A stretch of 64,000 nucleotides of DNA from CAVQCJ01 sp963849365 (lineage in GTDB: Bacteria; Actinomycetota; Actinomycetes; Prado026), in contig CAWKHA010000004.1 of assembly GCA_963849365.1 (NCBI GenBank), positions 372,001 to 436,000 on the forward strand. Reading direction: 5' to 3'. Positions 12,835-20,285 of this stretch are shown piece by piece (positions within the stretch are counted from its first letter, which is position 1; every line of letters begins with the position of its first letter). The notes below the pieces were generated by a model, which worked only from the letters and a program-made list of their open reading frames with translations, made no database searches and was not told the DNA's origin. A program made the translations under genes and the position numbers.

Positions 12835-12853
12835 TCGCTCAGAGGGAGCCCCG

Positions 12854-13879
12854 GTGGACTTCGGCGTCGTGCTGCAGTGCAACCCGCCCGCCTGGCAGGT
12901 GGTGCGAGCTGGCCCGCCGGGCCGAGCTGGCCGGCTTCTCGTACGTGTGGACGTTCGACTCGCACCTGCTGTGGGAGGAGCCGTACGTCATCTACAGCCA
13001 GATCCTCGCGCAGACGCACCGCGATCACCGTCGGGCCGATGGTGACCAACCCGGCCACCCGGGACTGGACCGTCACCGCGTCGGTGTTCGCCACGCTGAA
13101 CGAGATGTTCGGCAACCGGACCGTGTGCGGCATCGGCCGCGGCGACTCGGCGGTGCGGGTCACCAACGGCAAGCCGGTGACCATCGCCGAGCTGCGCGAG
13201 GCTGTCGAGGTGATCCGTGACCTGGCCAACGGCCGGGCCGCGGCGTACAAGGGCAGTCACCTGCGCTTCCCGTGGAACCCCGGCAGCCGGCTGGACGTGT
13301 AGGTGGCCGCGTACGGTCCCAAGGCGCTCGCGGTCGCCGGCGAGGTCGGCGACGGGTTCATCCTGCAGCTGGCCGACCCGGACATCACCGCCTGGATCGG
13401 TCAAGGCGGTCCGCGAGGCCGCGGCCGCCGCGGGCCGCGACCCCGCCGCGGTGAAGATCTGCGTGGCCGCGCCGGCGTACGTGGGCAGCGACCTGGCCCA
13501 CCAGCGCGACCAGTGCCGCTGGTTCGGCGGCATGGTGGGCAACCACGTCGCGGACATCGTCGCCCGCTACGGCGCGGGCGGTGCGAACGTGCCGGCGGCA
13601 CTCACCGACTACATCGCCGGGCGGCACGGGCTACGACTACAACGAGCACGGCCGCACCGGGAATCCGCACGCAGACTTCGTGCCGGACACGATCGTCGAC
13701 CGGTTCTGCATCCTGGGCCCGGCTGCCGAGCACATCGAGCCGTCTCACCGAGCTGCAAGGCGCTCGGCGTCGACCAGTTCGCCGTCTACCTGCAGCACGA
13801 CGCCAAGGAGTCGACGCTGAAGGCGTACGAGGACGTGGTGATCCCGGCGCTGCGGGACGCTGCCCTGGCGAAGACCTGA
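12854..13879 (+). pseudogene. LLM-class F420-dependent oxidoreductase, six +1 frameshifts and one nonsense codon
   Basis: The restored product is a TIM-barrel luciferase-like monooxygenase family protein of the F420-using group commonly found beside hydantoinase and ureidopropionase genes in actinomycetes: FGVVLQCNPP, YVWTFDSHLLW, GIGRGDSAVR, VAAYGPKALA, GDGFILQLADP. Extra single bases lie at about 12904, 13023, 13399, 13625, 13740 and 13756. At 13300-13302 a TAG replaces the Trp codon expected in LDVWVAAYG. Start GTG 12854 follows GAGGGAG; the natural stop is at 13877-13879. It may act in pyrimidine or related ring catabolism, but its substrate is not established. Confidence 0.82.
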
Positions 13880-13905
13880 CGGTGCCGTGCTCCATGCTCT
13901 CGGGC

Positions 13906-14256
13906 ATGGTGACGCTCGAGGACGTACGTGCGGTGGCGCTCACGCTGCCCAGGACCGAGGAGGCGCTGGTCCGGGACTACGTCAAGTTCCGGGTCCGCAG
14001 CCTCGTCTACGCGTCGGTCTCGCCGGACGAGACGCTGATGGGCTTCGCCTTCCCCAAGGAGGAGCGGGCCGCGCTGGTCGCCTCCCGGCCGGATGCGTTC
14101 CTCATGCCGGTGCGCTCGGACGAGCGCTACCAGTGGGTCCGGGTACGGCTGGCCGCGATCGACGCCGCCGAGATGCGCGAGCTCGTCGTCGACGCCTGGC
14201 GCATGTGCGTCCCCAAGTCGGTCGCCGCCGGCTACGACGCCACCGGCCCCCACTAG
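13906..14256 (+). CDS. MmcQ/YjbR-family protein
   Basis: A 116-residue protein of the YjbR/MmcQ fold (CyaY-like alpha/beta). The order LEDVRAVALTLPRTEEAL, VKFRVRSLVYASVSPDETLMGFAF, and a C-terminal helix ELVVDAWRMCVPK is typical. Family members are DNA-binding-like small proteins of unknown function. ATG 13906 was chosen; ATG 13894 adds four residues. It directly follows the disrupted pyrimidine cluster and reads cleanly, which marks the downstream edge of the indel tract. Confidence 0.75.
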   Translation: MVTLEDVRAVALTLPRTEEALVRDYVKFRVRSLVYASVSPDETLMGFAFPKEERAALVASRPDAFLMPVRSDERYQWVRVRLAAIDAAEMRELVVDAWRMCVPKSVAAGYDATGPH

Positions 14257-14428
14257 CCCCGACCTTGCCGAGCGACTGGTCGCTGGGAGCGGTTCCATCG
14301 GCTGGGCCGGCGACCACCGGCTCGGCAAAGTGGACAGGCTGGGGGTGGCGGGTGTCGATCCGCGGGGGGACCGTTCGTCGTGAGGACAGGTAGGCGCTGG
14401 GTCTGCCGATCGCGAGAAGGGCAATCGG

Positions 14429-14752
14429 ATGAGCAAGTACATCTTCCTGTACCGCGGGCCGGCCACCCCGCCCGAGTCGATGACCCCGGAGCAGGGCGCC
14501 GAGATCATGGCCGCCTGGACCGCCTGGATGGGCAAGGTCGGGCCGGCGCTGGTCGACGGAGGCTCCCCGTTCGGCCCCGGCACGGCCGTCGTGGACGACG
14601 GCACGACCGGAACCGCGAGCGACCAGAACGGCTACACGATCGTCGAGTCGGCCAGCCTGGAGACGGCCAAGTCCCTGCTCATCGGGCACCCGTTCCTGAC
14701 CGAGGGCAAGGGCCGGTTCGCGGTCGACGTCTACGAGCTGCTGCCGATGTGA
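14429..14752 (+). CDS. YCII-related (DGPF) domain protein
   Basis: A 107-residue protein of the YCII/DGPF group (dimeric alpha-beta ferredoxin-like fold). It starts MSKYIFLYRGP, has a central helix GAEIMAAWTAWM and the segment GYTIVESASLETAKSLL with the conserved HPFL following. Homologues sometimes sit with sigma factors or act as small dehydrogenase-like proteins, but no function is proven. RBS-like GAGAAGGG lies about 8 bases upstream. Its stop codon is inside the base of a long palindrome shared with the convergent gene. The 170 bases upstream of it hold nothing I recognise. Confidence 0.75.
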   Translation: MSKYIFLYRGPATPPESMTPEQGAEIMAAWTAWMGKVGPALVDGGSPFGPGTAVVDDGTTGTASDQNGYTIVESASLETAKSLLIGHPFLTEGKGRFAVDVYELLPM

Positions 14753-14824
14753 AGCGCGCTCCCGTCGAACCTACGGGCAAGTAGGGCCGGATTCCGGCCT
14801 TACCTGCCCGTAGGTTTCGCTTCA
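14750..14824. terminator. Long palindrome, family C, containing both stop codons
   Basis: An outer stem TGAAGCG (14750-14756) / CGCTTCA (14818-14824) encloses a long inner stem, AACCTACGGGCA (14768 onward) with TGCCCGTAGGTT, continuing to GGCCGGA/TCCGGCC with about one mismatch. The TGA of the YCII gene (14750-14752) and the reverse-strand stop of the next gene (14822-14824) are the ends of the outer stem. Likely bidirectional terminator. Confidence 0.75.
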
Positions 14825-16021
14825 GAGGGCGGCGAGGGCGTCGAGGAGGCGGGTGACGTCGTCCTCGTCGGTGTAGTGGTCCAGGCTCACCCGCACCGCG
14901 CTGCCGGAGTCGCGGATCCCCAGCGCCCCGGTGACCTCCCACGCGTAGTTGTGCCCGTCCCAGACGTTGACCTCGCGCGCCGCCAACGCTGCGGACACCT
15001 GCGCCGACGACATCCCGGCGACGTTGAAGTACACCGTCGACGTACGCCGGGCCGCGCGCCCGTACAGCGTGATCCGCTCGTCCGAGCCGAGCGCCGCGAG
15101 CAGACCGGCGAGCAGCGCCTGGTCGTGGTCCTCGGCCGCAGCCATCGACTGCACGAGGCGTTCGCGCCGGGTCCCGGTCGCTTCGTCGTCCAGCCCGGCG
15201 AGGTGGTCGACGGCCGCGGCGACGCCCGCGAAGTTGGGGAACGACGGCGTCCCCCACTCGAAGCGGCCCGGGACCTGGTCGGACGACGACGCCAGCTTCT
15301 CCGGTCGCAGGGTCTCGAGCAGGGCCGGGTCGGCGATCACGCAGCCGACGTGCGGACCGGCCCACTTGTACGCGCTGGTCGCGTAGAAGTCCGACCCGTA
15401 GGCGACCACGTCCGTGACGCCGTGCGCCGTCGAGTGCACGCCGTCGACGTACGAGAGCGCGCCGCGCGACCTGGCCAGGTCGGTGATCGCGCGGACGTCC
15501 GGACGGGTCCCGAGCACGTTGCTGGCGGCGGTCACGGCGACCAGCCGGGTGCGCCCGTCGACGAGCCCGTCGTACTGGCCGGCCGGCAGCTCGCCGGTGT
15601 CGAGGTCGACGTCGGCCCAGCGGACGACGACACCCGCGCGCGCGGCCATCTGCACCCAGGGGCGGACGTTCGCGTCGTGGTCCAGCCGGGTGACGACGAC
15701 GTTGTCGCCCGGCCTCCAGGCGTCGGCGAGCGTGCGGGCGAACCGGTACGTCAGCGTCGTCATGTTGGGCCCGAGCACGACCCCGTCCGGACGGCCGTCG
15801 ACCAGATCGGCGACCGCCTCACGGGCCGCCCACGTGTACGCGTCGGCTCGTGCGCTGCTGGCGAACGCGCCGCCGCCGTTGCTGGTGCCCAGCCGGTACG
15901 CGCCGGCGATCGCGTCGACGACCGACTCCGGCGACTGCGTGCCGGCCGCGCCGTCGAGGTAGACCGTCGGTCCCTGCAGCGCCGGGTACTGGGCGCGCAC
16001 CCGCTTCACGTCGAAGGCCAT
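14822..16021 (-). CDS. Cysteine desulfurase-like class V aminotransferase
   Basis: A 399-residue PLP enzyme of the cysteine-desulfurase-like subgroup (VC1184 type). PLP lysine is in SAYKWAGPH (about 224); DGAAGTQSP at the N-terminus, DHDANVRPW and YVDGVHSTAHG carry the other cofactor contacts. It lacks the active-site Cys loop of IscS/SufS near the C-terminus, so it may act on another substrate rather than feeding Fe-S assembly. ATG at 16021 is well placed. It converges with the YCII gene, and the divergent cupin gene begins 62 bases upstream. Confidence 0.88.
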   Translation of the reverse strand: MAFDVKRVRAQYPALQGPTVYLDGAAGTQSPESVVDAIAGAYRLGTSNGGGAFASSARADAYTWAAREAVADLVDGRPDGVVLGPNMTTLTYRFARTLADAWRPGDNVVVTRLDHDANVRPWVQMAARAGVVVRWADVDLDTGELPAGQYDGLVDGRTRLVAVTAASNVLGTRPDVRAITDLARSRGALSYVDGVHSTAHGVTDVVAYGSDFYATSAYKWAGPHVGCVIADPALLETLRPEKLASSSDQVPGRFEWGTPSFPNFAGVAAAVDHLAGLDDEATGTRRERLVQSMAAAEDHDQALLAGLLAALGSDERITLYGRAARRTSTVYFNVAGMSSAQVSAALAAREVNVWDGHNYAWEVTGALGIRDSGSAVRVSLDHYTDEDDVTRLLDALAAL

Positions 16022-16083
16022 GGCCGGGAAGGTACTCCACCGGGCCCGCTGACCCGTCCGTCAGGATCTGCCAGGATCGGGAC

Positions 16084-16419
16084 ATGATCGACCTGCCGAG
16101 CGCCGCCGCTTTCACTGCTCCCGAACCCGGCGAGCGGGTGCACTGGGTCGAGCACCTGCGCGTCGACGCACTCTCGCTGGGCACGTACTCCATCCCGGCC
16201 GGTGCGGTGGACGGCCAGGAGCCGCACACCGAGGACGAGATCTACGTCGTCGTCTCCGGGCGCGGGGCGTTCGAGGCGGGCGGTGAGCGGGTCGAGGTCG
16301 GGCCCGGGACGACGTTGTACGTACCCGCCCGCGAAGTGCACCGGTTCGTCGACGTCACCGAGGACCTCGCGGTGGTGGTGGTCTTCGCGCCGCCCGAGGG
16401 CTCGCGGGCCGTTGGCTGA
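16084..16419 (+). CDS. Small cupin-domain protein
   Basis: A 111-residue single cupin. Motif 1 is EPHTEDEIYVVVSGRGAF (His and Glu metal ligands, about residues 43-60) and motif 2 is GTTLYVPAREVHRFVDV (final His). Such small cupins bind a metal and act as isomerases, dioxygenases or sensors; nothing here fixes the substrate. ATG 16084 gives the natural cupin length. Its stop lies 10 bases before the thioesterase start, with a possible upstream TTG making an overlap, so cupin, thioesterase and GNAT genes form one operon. Confidence 0.82.
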   Translation: MIDLPSAAAFTAPEPGERVHWVEHLRVDALSLGTYSIPAGAVDGQEPHTEDEIYVVVSGRGAFEAGGERVEVGPGTTLYVPAREVHRFVDVTEDLAVVVVFAPPEGSRAVG

Positions 16420-16429
16420 GGCGGCCGCA

Positions 16430-16837
16430 GTGCGGACGCGGGTGGCGGTGCGGTGGTCCGACGAGGACGGGTTCGGGCACGTGAACCACGCGGCGTTCCT
16501 CACCTACGCCGAGGAGGGCCGCGACCGTCTGCTCGCGTCGGTTCTGGGTGACGACACGGTGTCGGACGTCGTCATCGTCCGGGTGGAGGCCGACTACCGG
16601 GTCGAGGTGACCCACCGGGACGGGGAGGTGTCCGTGGACGTGCGGATCACCGGCTTCGGGCGCTCCAGCGTGCGGACGGGCGAGGTGATCGGCCGGCCGG
16701 ACGGGACGGTCGCCGCCGAGCTCTCGACGGTGTCGGTGGTACGCGACCGGGCGACCAGCAGCTCGCGGCCGTGGACCGAAGCCGAGCGGGCCGCGCTGGC
16801 CGGGGCGGTCACCGAGACGACCCCGGGCCGGCCGTGA
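16430..16837 (+). CDS. Acyl-CoA thioesterase, hotdog fold
   Basis: A 135-residue 4-hydroxybenzoyl-CoA thioesterase/YbgC-like hotdog protein. The signature DEDGFGHVNHAAFLTYAEEGR (about 11-31) contains the catalytic Asp and the HVN turn; VEADYRVEVTH follows as the second strand pair. It probably hydrolyses short or medium acyl-CoA. GTG 16430 was chosen; a TTG at 16412 would overlap the cupin gene. The next gene overlaps its stop by GTGA. Confidence 0.85.
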   Translation: MRTRVAVRWSDEDGFGHVNHAAFLTYAEEGRDRLLASVLGDDTVSDVVIVRVEADYRVEVTHRDGEVSVDVRITGFGRSSVRTGEVIGRPDGTVAAELSTVSVVRDRATSSSRPWTEAERAALAGAVTETTPGRP

Positions 16838-17433
16838 GCCGTACCGGGGCACGCCTGGCCACTCCGGCTGAGCAGCAACACGTGGCGGTGACACTCGCGC
16901 TCGCGTTCTCCCGCGACCCGGTGTGGGGTACGTGGGCGTTCCCGGACCCGACCGACCGGGTCGCCCGGCTGACGACGTACTGGGGGCCGTTCGTGCGGGC
17001 CGCCTACAAGTACGACGGGGCGTGGGTCACCGGGGACGCGGGAGCGGTCGCGCTCTGGGTACCGCCCGGCGTGGCGGAGATGGACGCGCAGGACGAGGCG
17101 GCGTTCGTGGCCACGACCGGGGACGTGTGCGGCGCCCGGGCGCCGCTGCTGTTGGAGGCGTTCGAGCGGTTCGAGGCGGCCCACCCGCGCCACGAGCCGT
17201 CGTGGTACCTGAGCCTGCTGGCCACGCACCCGGACCACCGCGGCCGCGGCCTGGCCATGGACCTGGTCGCCGACCACCTGGACCTGGTCGACGCCGAGCA
17301 CACAGCCGCCTACCTGGAGTCGACCAACGACGGGAACCTGGCCCGCTACGGGCGGGCCGGATTCGAGCCGTACGGGTCGTTCGACCTCCCCGACGGACCG
17401 ACGGTGACGACCATGTGGCGCCCCGCCCGCTGA
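16834..17433 (+). CDS. GNAT-family N-acetyltransferase
   Basis: A 199-residue acetyltransferase. Motif A, LLATHPDHRGRGLAMDLV (about 129-146), forms the acetyl-CoA pyrophosphate loop (RGRGLA); motif B lies in AYLESTNDGNLARYGRAGFEPYG. The N-terminus resembles acetyltransferases of the puromycin N-acetyltransferase-like group with the LAFSRDPVWGTW segment. The acceptor substrate is unknown. GTG at 16834 overlaps the thioesterase stop (GTGA). Confidence 0.87.
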   Translation: MSRTGARLATPAEQQHVAVTLALAFSRDPVWGTWAFPDPTDRVARLTTYWGPFVRAAYKYDGAWVTGDAGAVALWVPPGVAEMDAQDEAAFVATTGDVCGARAPLLLEAFERFEAAHPRHEPSWYLSLLATHPDHRGRGLAMDLVADHLDLVDAEHTAAYLESTNDGNLARYGRAGFEPYGSFDLPDGPTVTTMWRPAR

Positions 17434-17458
17434 CCCGGCGGGGAACTGGGCGGGAGCG

Positions 17459-18796
17459 TCAGGTGGCGACTTCGGCGACGGCGGCGGCGACCTGACGGCA
17501 GGACCAGCGGAACAGGTCCGGGTCCATCGTGAGCGCGGGCTGCATCCGGTACAGCGGCTTGTTGTCCTCGCTGATGGCGAGCACCCCGCGGCGCAGCGCG
17601 GCCTGGTGCACCGCCCACTGGAAGTCCGGGTGCGGCCGCACCGACGACTTGTCGGTCACGAACTCCAGCGCCACCCAGGCACCCAGCGGCCGGACGTCGC
17701 CCACCTGCTCGTACGCCCCGACCAGCGGCACCAGCTCCTCGCGCGCGATCGCGTCGAGCAGCTTCGCGTTGTCGAGCGCCCCGCCGAGCAGCAGGTCCAG
17801 CCCGGCCAGCGCCCCCGCGCAGGCGGCCGGCTCCCAGGCGTACGTGCCGCCCAGGTGGGTGTGCGAGCCGGCCAGCACTTCCTCGGTCGCCATGATCGCG
17901 GCGATCGGCTGGCCACCGGCGGCGAGCGACTTGCCGAGCAGCAGGATGTCCGGCTCGAGCCCCCACAGGTCCGCCGCGAACACCGTGCCGCAGCGGCCGA
18001 GGCAGGTCTGCACCTCGTCCAGGATGAGCAGCCACCCGTACCTCCGGCACAGCGCGACCAGCCCGCGCCAGAACGCCTCGGACGGGGCGAGGATGCCCGC
18101 CTCCCCGGCGACGGGCTCGATCAGCACGCCGGCGATCTGATCGGGCTCGACCTGCAGCCGGAGCAGCCAGTCCTCGATGAAGTCCAGGTACAGGGTGTCG
18201 TCGAAGGGGCCGGCACCGCGGTGGAACGGCGCGCGGAACCGGTTCGGGTACGGCGCGAACACGAACCCCGGCACGTACTGCGCGTTCGCGGTGGTCGGCA
18301 CGGACGTGTCCGTGGAGTTGGCCGCGGCGAGGTACGTCGACTCGCCGTGGTACTGCCCGAGGAAGCTCAGGATCATCGGGCGGCCGGTGGCCTCGCGGGC
18401 CAGCTTCACCGCGCCCTCGACCGCCTCGGTCCCGGTGACCGTGGGAGCCACCCGGCTGATCCGGCCCGGGGCGAGCTCGACCAGCCGCTCGGCCAGGGCG
18501 ACGACGGGCTCGCTCTGCACGTAGTTGCTGATCTCCATGCCGTAGCGGTCCCATGCGGCGTTCACGGCGGCGCGGACCTGCGCCGGCTGGGCACCGTACG
18601 GCGACGCGCCCCACGCGCTGACATGGTCGGCGAACGTGTTCCCGTCGAGGTCCTCGATGACGAAGCCGTCCTTGGCCGCGACGGCCAGCGGCACCCCCGA
18701 CCAGTCCCGCAGGGGCCCGTTCAGGACCCGGTCCTTGCGTTCCAGCAGGGCGCGCGTGCGCGGGCCGGGCAGCTCGGTGAGGACCCGTGGCTCCAT
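17459..18796 (-). CDS. Class III (omega) aminotransferase, acetylornithine/beta-alanine type
   Basis: A 445-residue PLP aminotransferase. The cofactor-binding block VTGTEAVEGAVKLAR, the acid in LLILDEVQTCLGR (about 250), the Schiff-base lysine in LLLGKSLAAGG (about 276) and GGTYAWEPAACAG are all present. Actinobacterial homologues of this size work as beta-alanine or gamma-amino acid transaminases and often accompany dihydropyrimidinase and beta-ureidopropionase genes; the disrupted pyrimidine cluster 3.6 kb away makes a beta-alanine aminotransferase role plausible (inference). Start ATG 18796 follows GGAGGAAGGGAG. Confidence 0.85.
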   Translation of the reverse strand: MEPRVLTELPGPRTRALLERKDRVLNGPLRDWSGVPLAVAAKDGFVIEDLDGNTFADHVSAWGASPYGAQPAQVRAAVNAAWDRYGMEISNYVQSEPVVALAERLVELAPGRISRVAPTVTGTEAVEGAVKLAREATGRPMILSFLGQYHGESTYLAAANSTDTSVPTTANAQYVPGFVFAPYPNRFRAPFHRGAGPFDDTLYLDFIEDWLLRLQVEPDQIAGVLIEPVAGEAGILAPSEAFWRGLVALCRRYGWLLILDEVQTCLGRCGTVFAADLWGLEPDILLLGKSLAAGGQPIAAIMATEEVLAGSHTHLGGTYAWEPAACAGALAGLDLLLGGALDNAKLLDAIAREELVPLVGAYEQVGDVRPLGAWVALEFVTDKSSVRPHPDFQWAVHQAALRRGVLAISEDNKPLYRMQPALTMDPDLFRWSCRQVAAAVAEVAT

Positions 18797-18904
18797 GCGT
18801 CGCTCCCTTCCTCCGGGGATGTCCCGGACACTACCTGAACAACCGTTCAACCGGGCTGGGTCCGGCCCCGTCGAGCGGCGTCCGCGCGGCGTAGGGTGAC
18901 CGGC

Positions 18905-19573
18905 ATGCCGCCGGCCCGGCCCGAGCACGCACGCGGTCCCATGCGGGGCGTCCGTGCCGGGGTCTTCACGTTGGCCGCGCTGGTCCTCGCCGCGGCCGCG
19001 CACCTGGCCGGCGGCGGACCCTTGCCCGCCGCACCGGTGCTCGTGCTGCTCGCCGTCCCGCTGGCTTGGGGGGCGGTGGCGCTGACCGGCCGTGTCCGTG
19101 GGCGCGCGGCGGTGCTGGCCGCGCTCGGCGTCGCCCAGCTCGGGCTGCACGAGGCGTTCATGGCCCTGGCCGGACCGTCCTGCCCGGACGCCGGCGCCGG
19201 CGTGGCCGGGATGGCCGGGATGCACGGCTCGGGCCCGGCGCCGTCTGTGTGCAGCAGCACGGACACGATGGCCGGCATGGGCGGCCACCCGCTGGCCGGG
19301 GCCACCGTCATGCTCGCGGCCCACGTGGTCGCGACCGTGGCGACCGCGCTGATGCTGGCGTACGGAGAGCGCCTGCTCGCCGCGCTGCCCGTCCTGCTGC
19401 TCGCCCTGCTCGTCGCGCACCTGTCCCGATGGGTCGGCGGGATCGTCGTCCCCGCGCTCCCCCGGCCGGGCCGGCGGCCGCGCGCGAACGCGCTCCGACC
19501 CGCGGTCGCTGCCGCAGGAGCCGTCTCGCGGCGCGGGCCCCCGATGCGGGCCGGCGTCGCCATACCGGCCTGA
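18905..19573 (+). CDS. Met/His-rich membrane protein of the copper cluster
   Basis: A 222-residue protein with about five hydrophobic segments and an external loop rich in Met, His and Cys (VAGMAGMHG, MAGMGGHP, about 95-135), which suggests copper(I) binding. The C-terminal 45 residues are Arg/Pro-rich and cytoplasmic. Similar proteins accompany CopC/CopD genes in actinomycetes, as here. ATG 18905 was chosen; GTG 18896 is also possible. The gene lies 98 bases before copC. A copper uptake or handling role is inferred from residue content and neighbours. Confidence 0.72.
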   Translation: MPPARPEHARGPMRGVRAGVFTLAALVLAAAAHLAGGGPLPAAPVLVLLAVPLAWGAVALTGRVRGRAAVLAALGVAQLGLHEAFMALAGPSCPDAGAGVAGMAGMHGSGPAPSVCSSTDTMAGMGGHPLAGATVMLAAHVVATVATALMLAYGERLLAALPVLLLALLVAHLSRWVGGIVVPALPRPGRRPRANALRPAVAAAGAVSRRGPPMRAGVAIPA

Positions 19574-19670
19574 GCGCGTCCTCGCAGCGGTCCGGTCGGG
19601 CGACGCACCACCACCGTCCCCCGACCTGGCGTGGTGCCGAGCACCGCGTCCGACCCGCCCGGAGTCTGTC

Positions 19671-20285
19671 TTGCCATCACTCCCGAAGACCCGCGGTCGC
19701 GCCCACCGTCGCGTCCGCATCCGCATGCTCGTCACCGCCCTGCTGGCCGGCGTCGCCGGTGCCGCGCTCGCGGCCGCGCCCGCGTGGGCCCACGACGAGC
19801 TCGTCACGACGGCACCGGCCGCGGGGCAGACCGTCGCCGCCGTGCCGGCCGACGTCGTGCTGACGTTCGCCGAACCACCCCTCGCGCTGGGCCTGGCGGT
19901 GCAGGTGACCGGGCCCGACGGCACGGACCTCGCCGCCGGGAAGCCCGCCCTGGTCGGCAGCACCGTGCACCAGGCGGTCCGGGCCGGCGCGCCCGCCGGT
20001 CGGTACACCGTGCACTGGCGGGTGACCGCGGACGACGGGCACCCGGTGACCGGGTCGTTCGCTTTCGTCGCCCGCGCCTCCGGGGGCGAGCCGACCGCGG
20101 CCGCCCCGACCCCCGCCCCCCCGGTCGACGGTGTCGCGAACAGCCAGGACCCCTCGTACGTACTGTGGTGGACGGCCGCCACCATCGGTGTCGCACTCGT
20201 GGCGGGGACAGCTGCCCTCACGACCGTGCGGCGCCGGAACCGGGTGGGGGCCGAGCACGCGCAGGAGGGAGCGCTCGATGACTAG
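19671..20285 (+). CDS. copC: Copper-binding protein CopC/YobA family
   Basis: A 204-residue exported protein: signal peptide to about 40 ending AWA, mature N-terminus HDELVTTAPAAG with the N-terminal His used for Cu(II) binding, then a beta-sandwich with the conserved DDGHPVTGSFAF motif (about 123), a Thr/Pro linker and a C-terminal membrane anchor (WWTAATIGVALVAG). Start appears to be TTG at 19671, since the Arg-rich n-region precedes the next ATG (19725). It overlaps copD by 8 bases. Confidence 0.88.
   Translation: MPSLPKTRGRAHRRVRIRMLVTALLAGVAGAALAAAPAWAHDELVTTAPAAGQTVAAVPADVVLTFAEPPLALGLAVQVTGPDGTDLAAGKPALVGSTVHQAVRAGAPAGRYTVHWRVTADDGHPVTGSFAFVARASGGEPTAAAPTPAPPVDGVANSQDPSYVLWWTAATIGVALVAGTAALTTVRRRNRVGAEHAQEGALDD

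Noticed and set aside
11082..13756. Programmed frameshifting or recoding as an explanation for the broken pyrimidine genes
   Set aside because: Fifteen shifts in three genes with no shared slippery site or stimulator is not credible; sequence error or gene decay is simpler.
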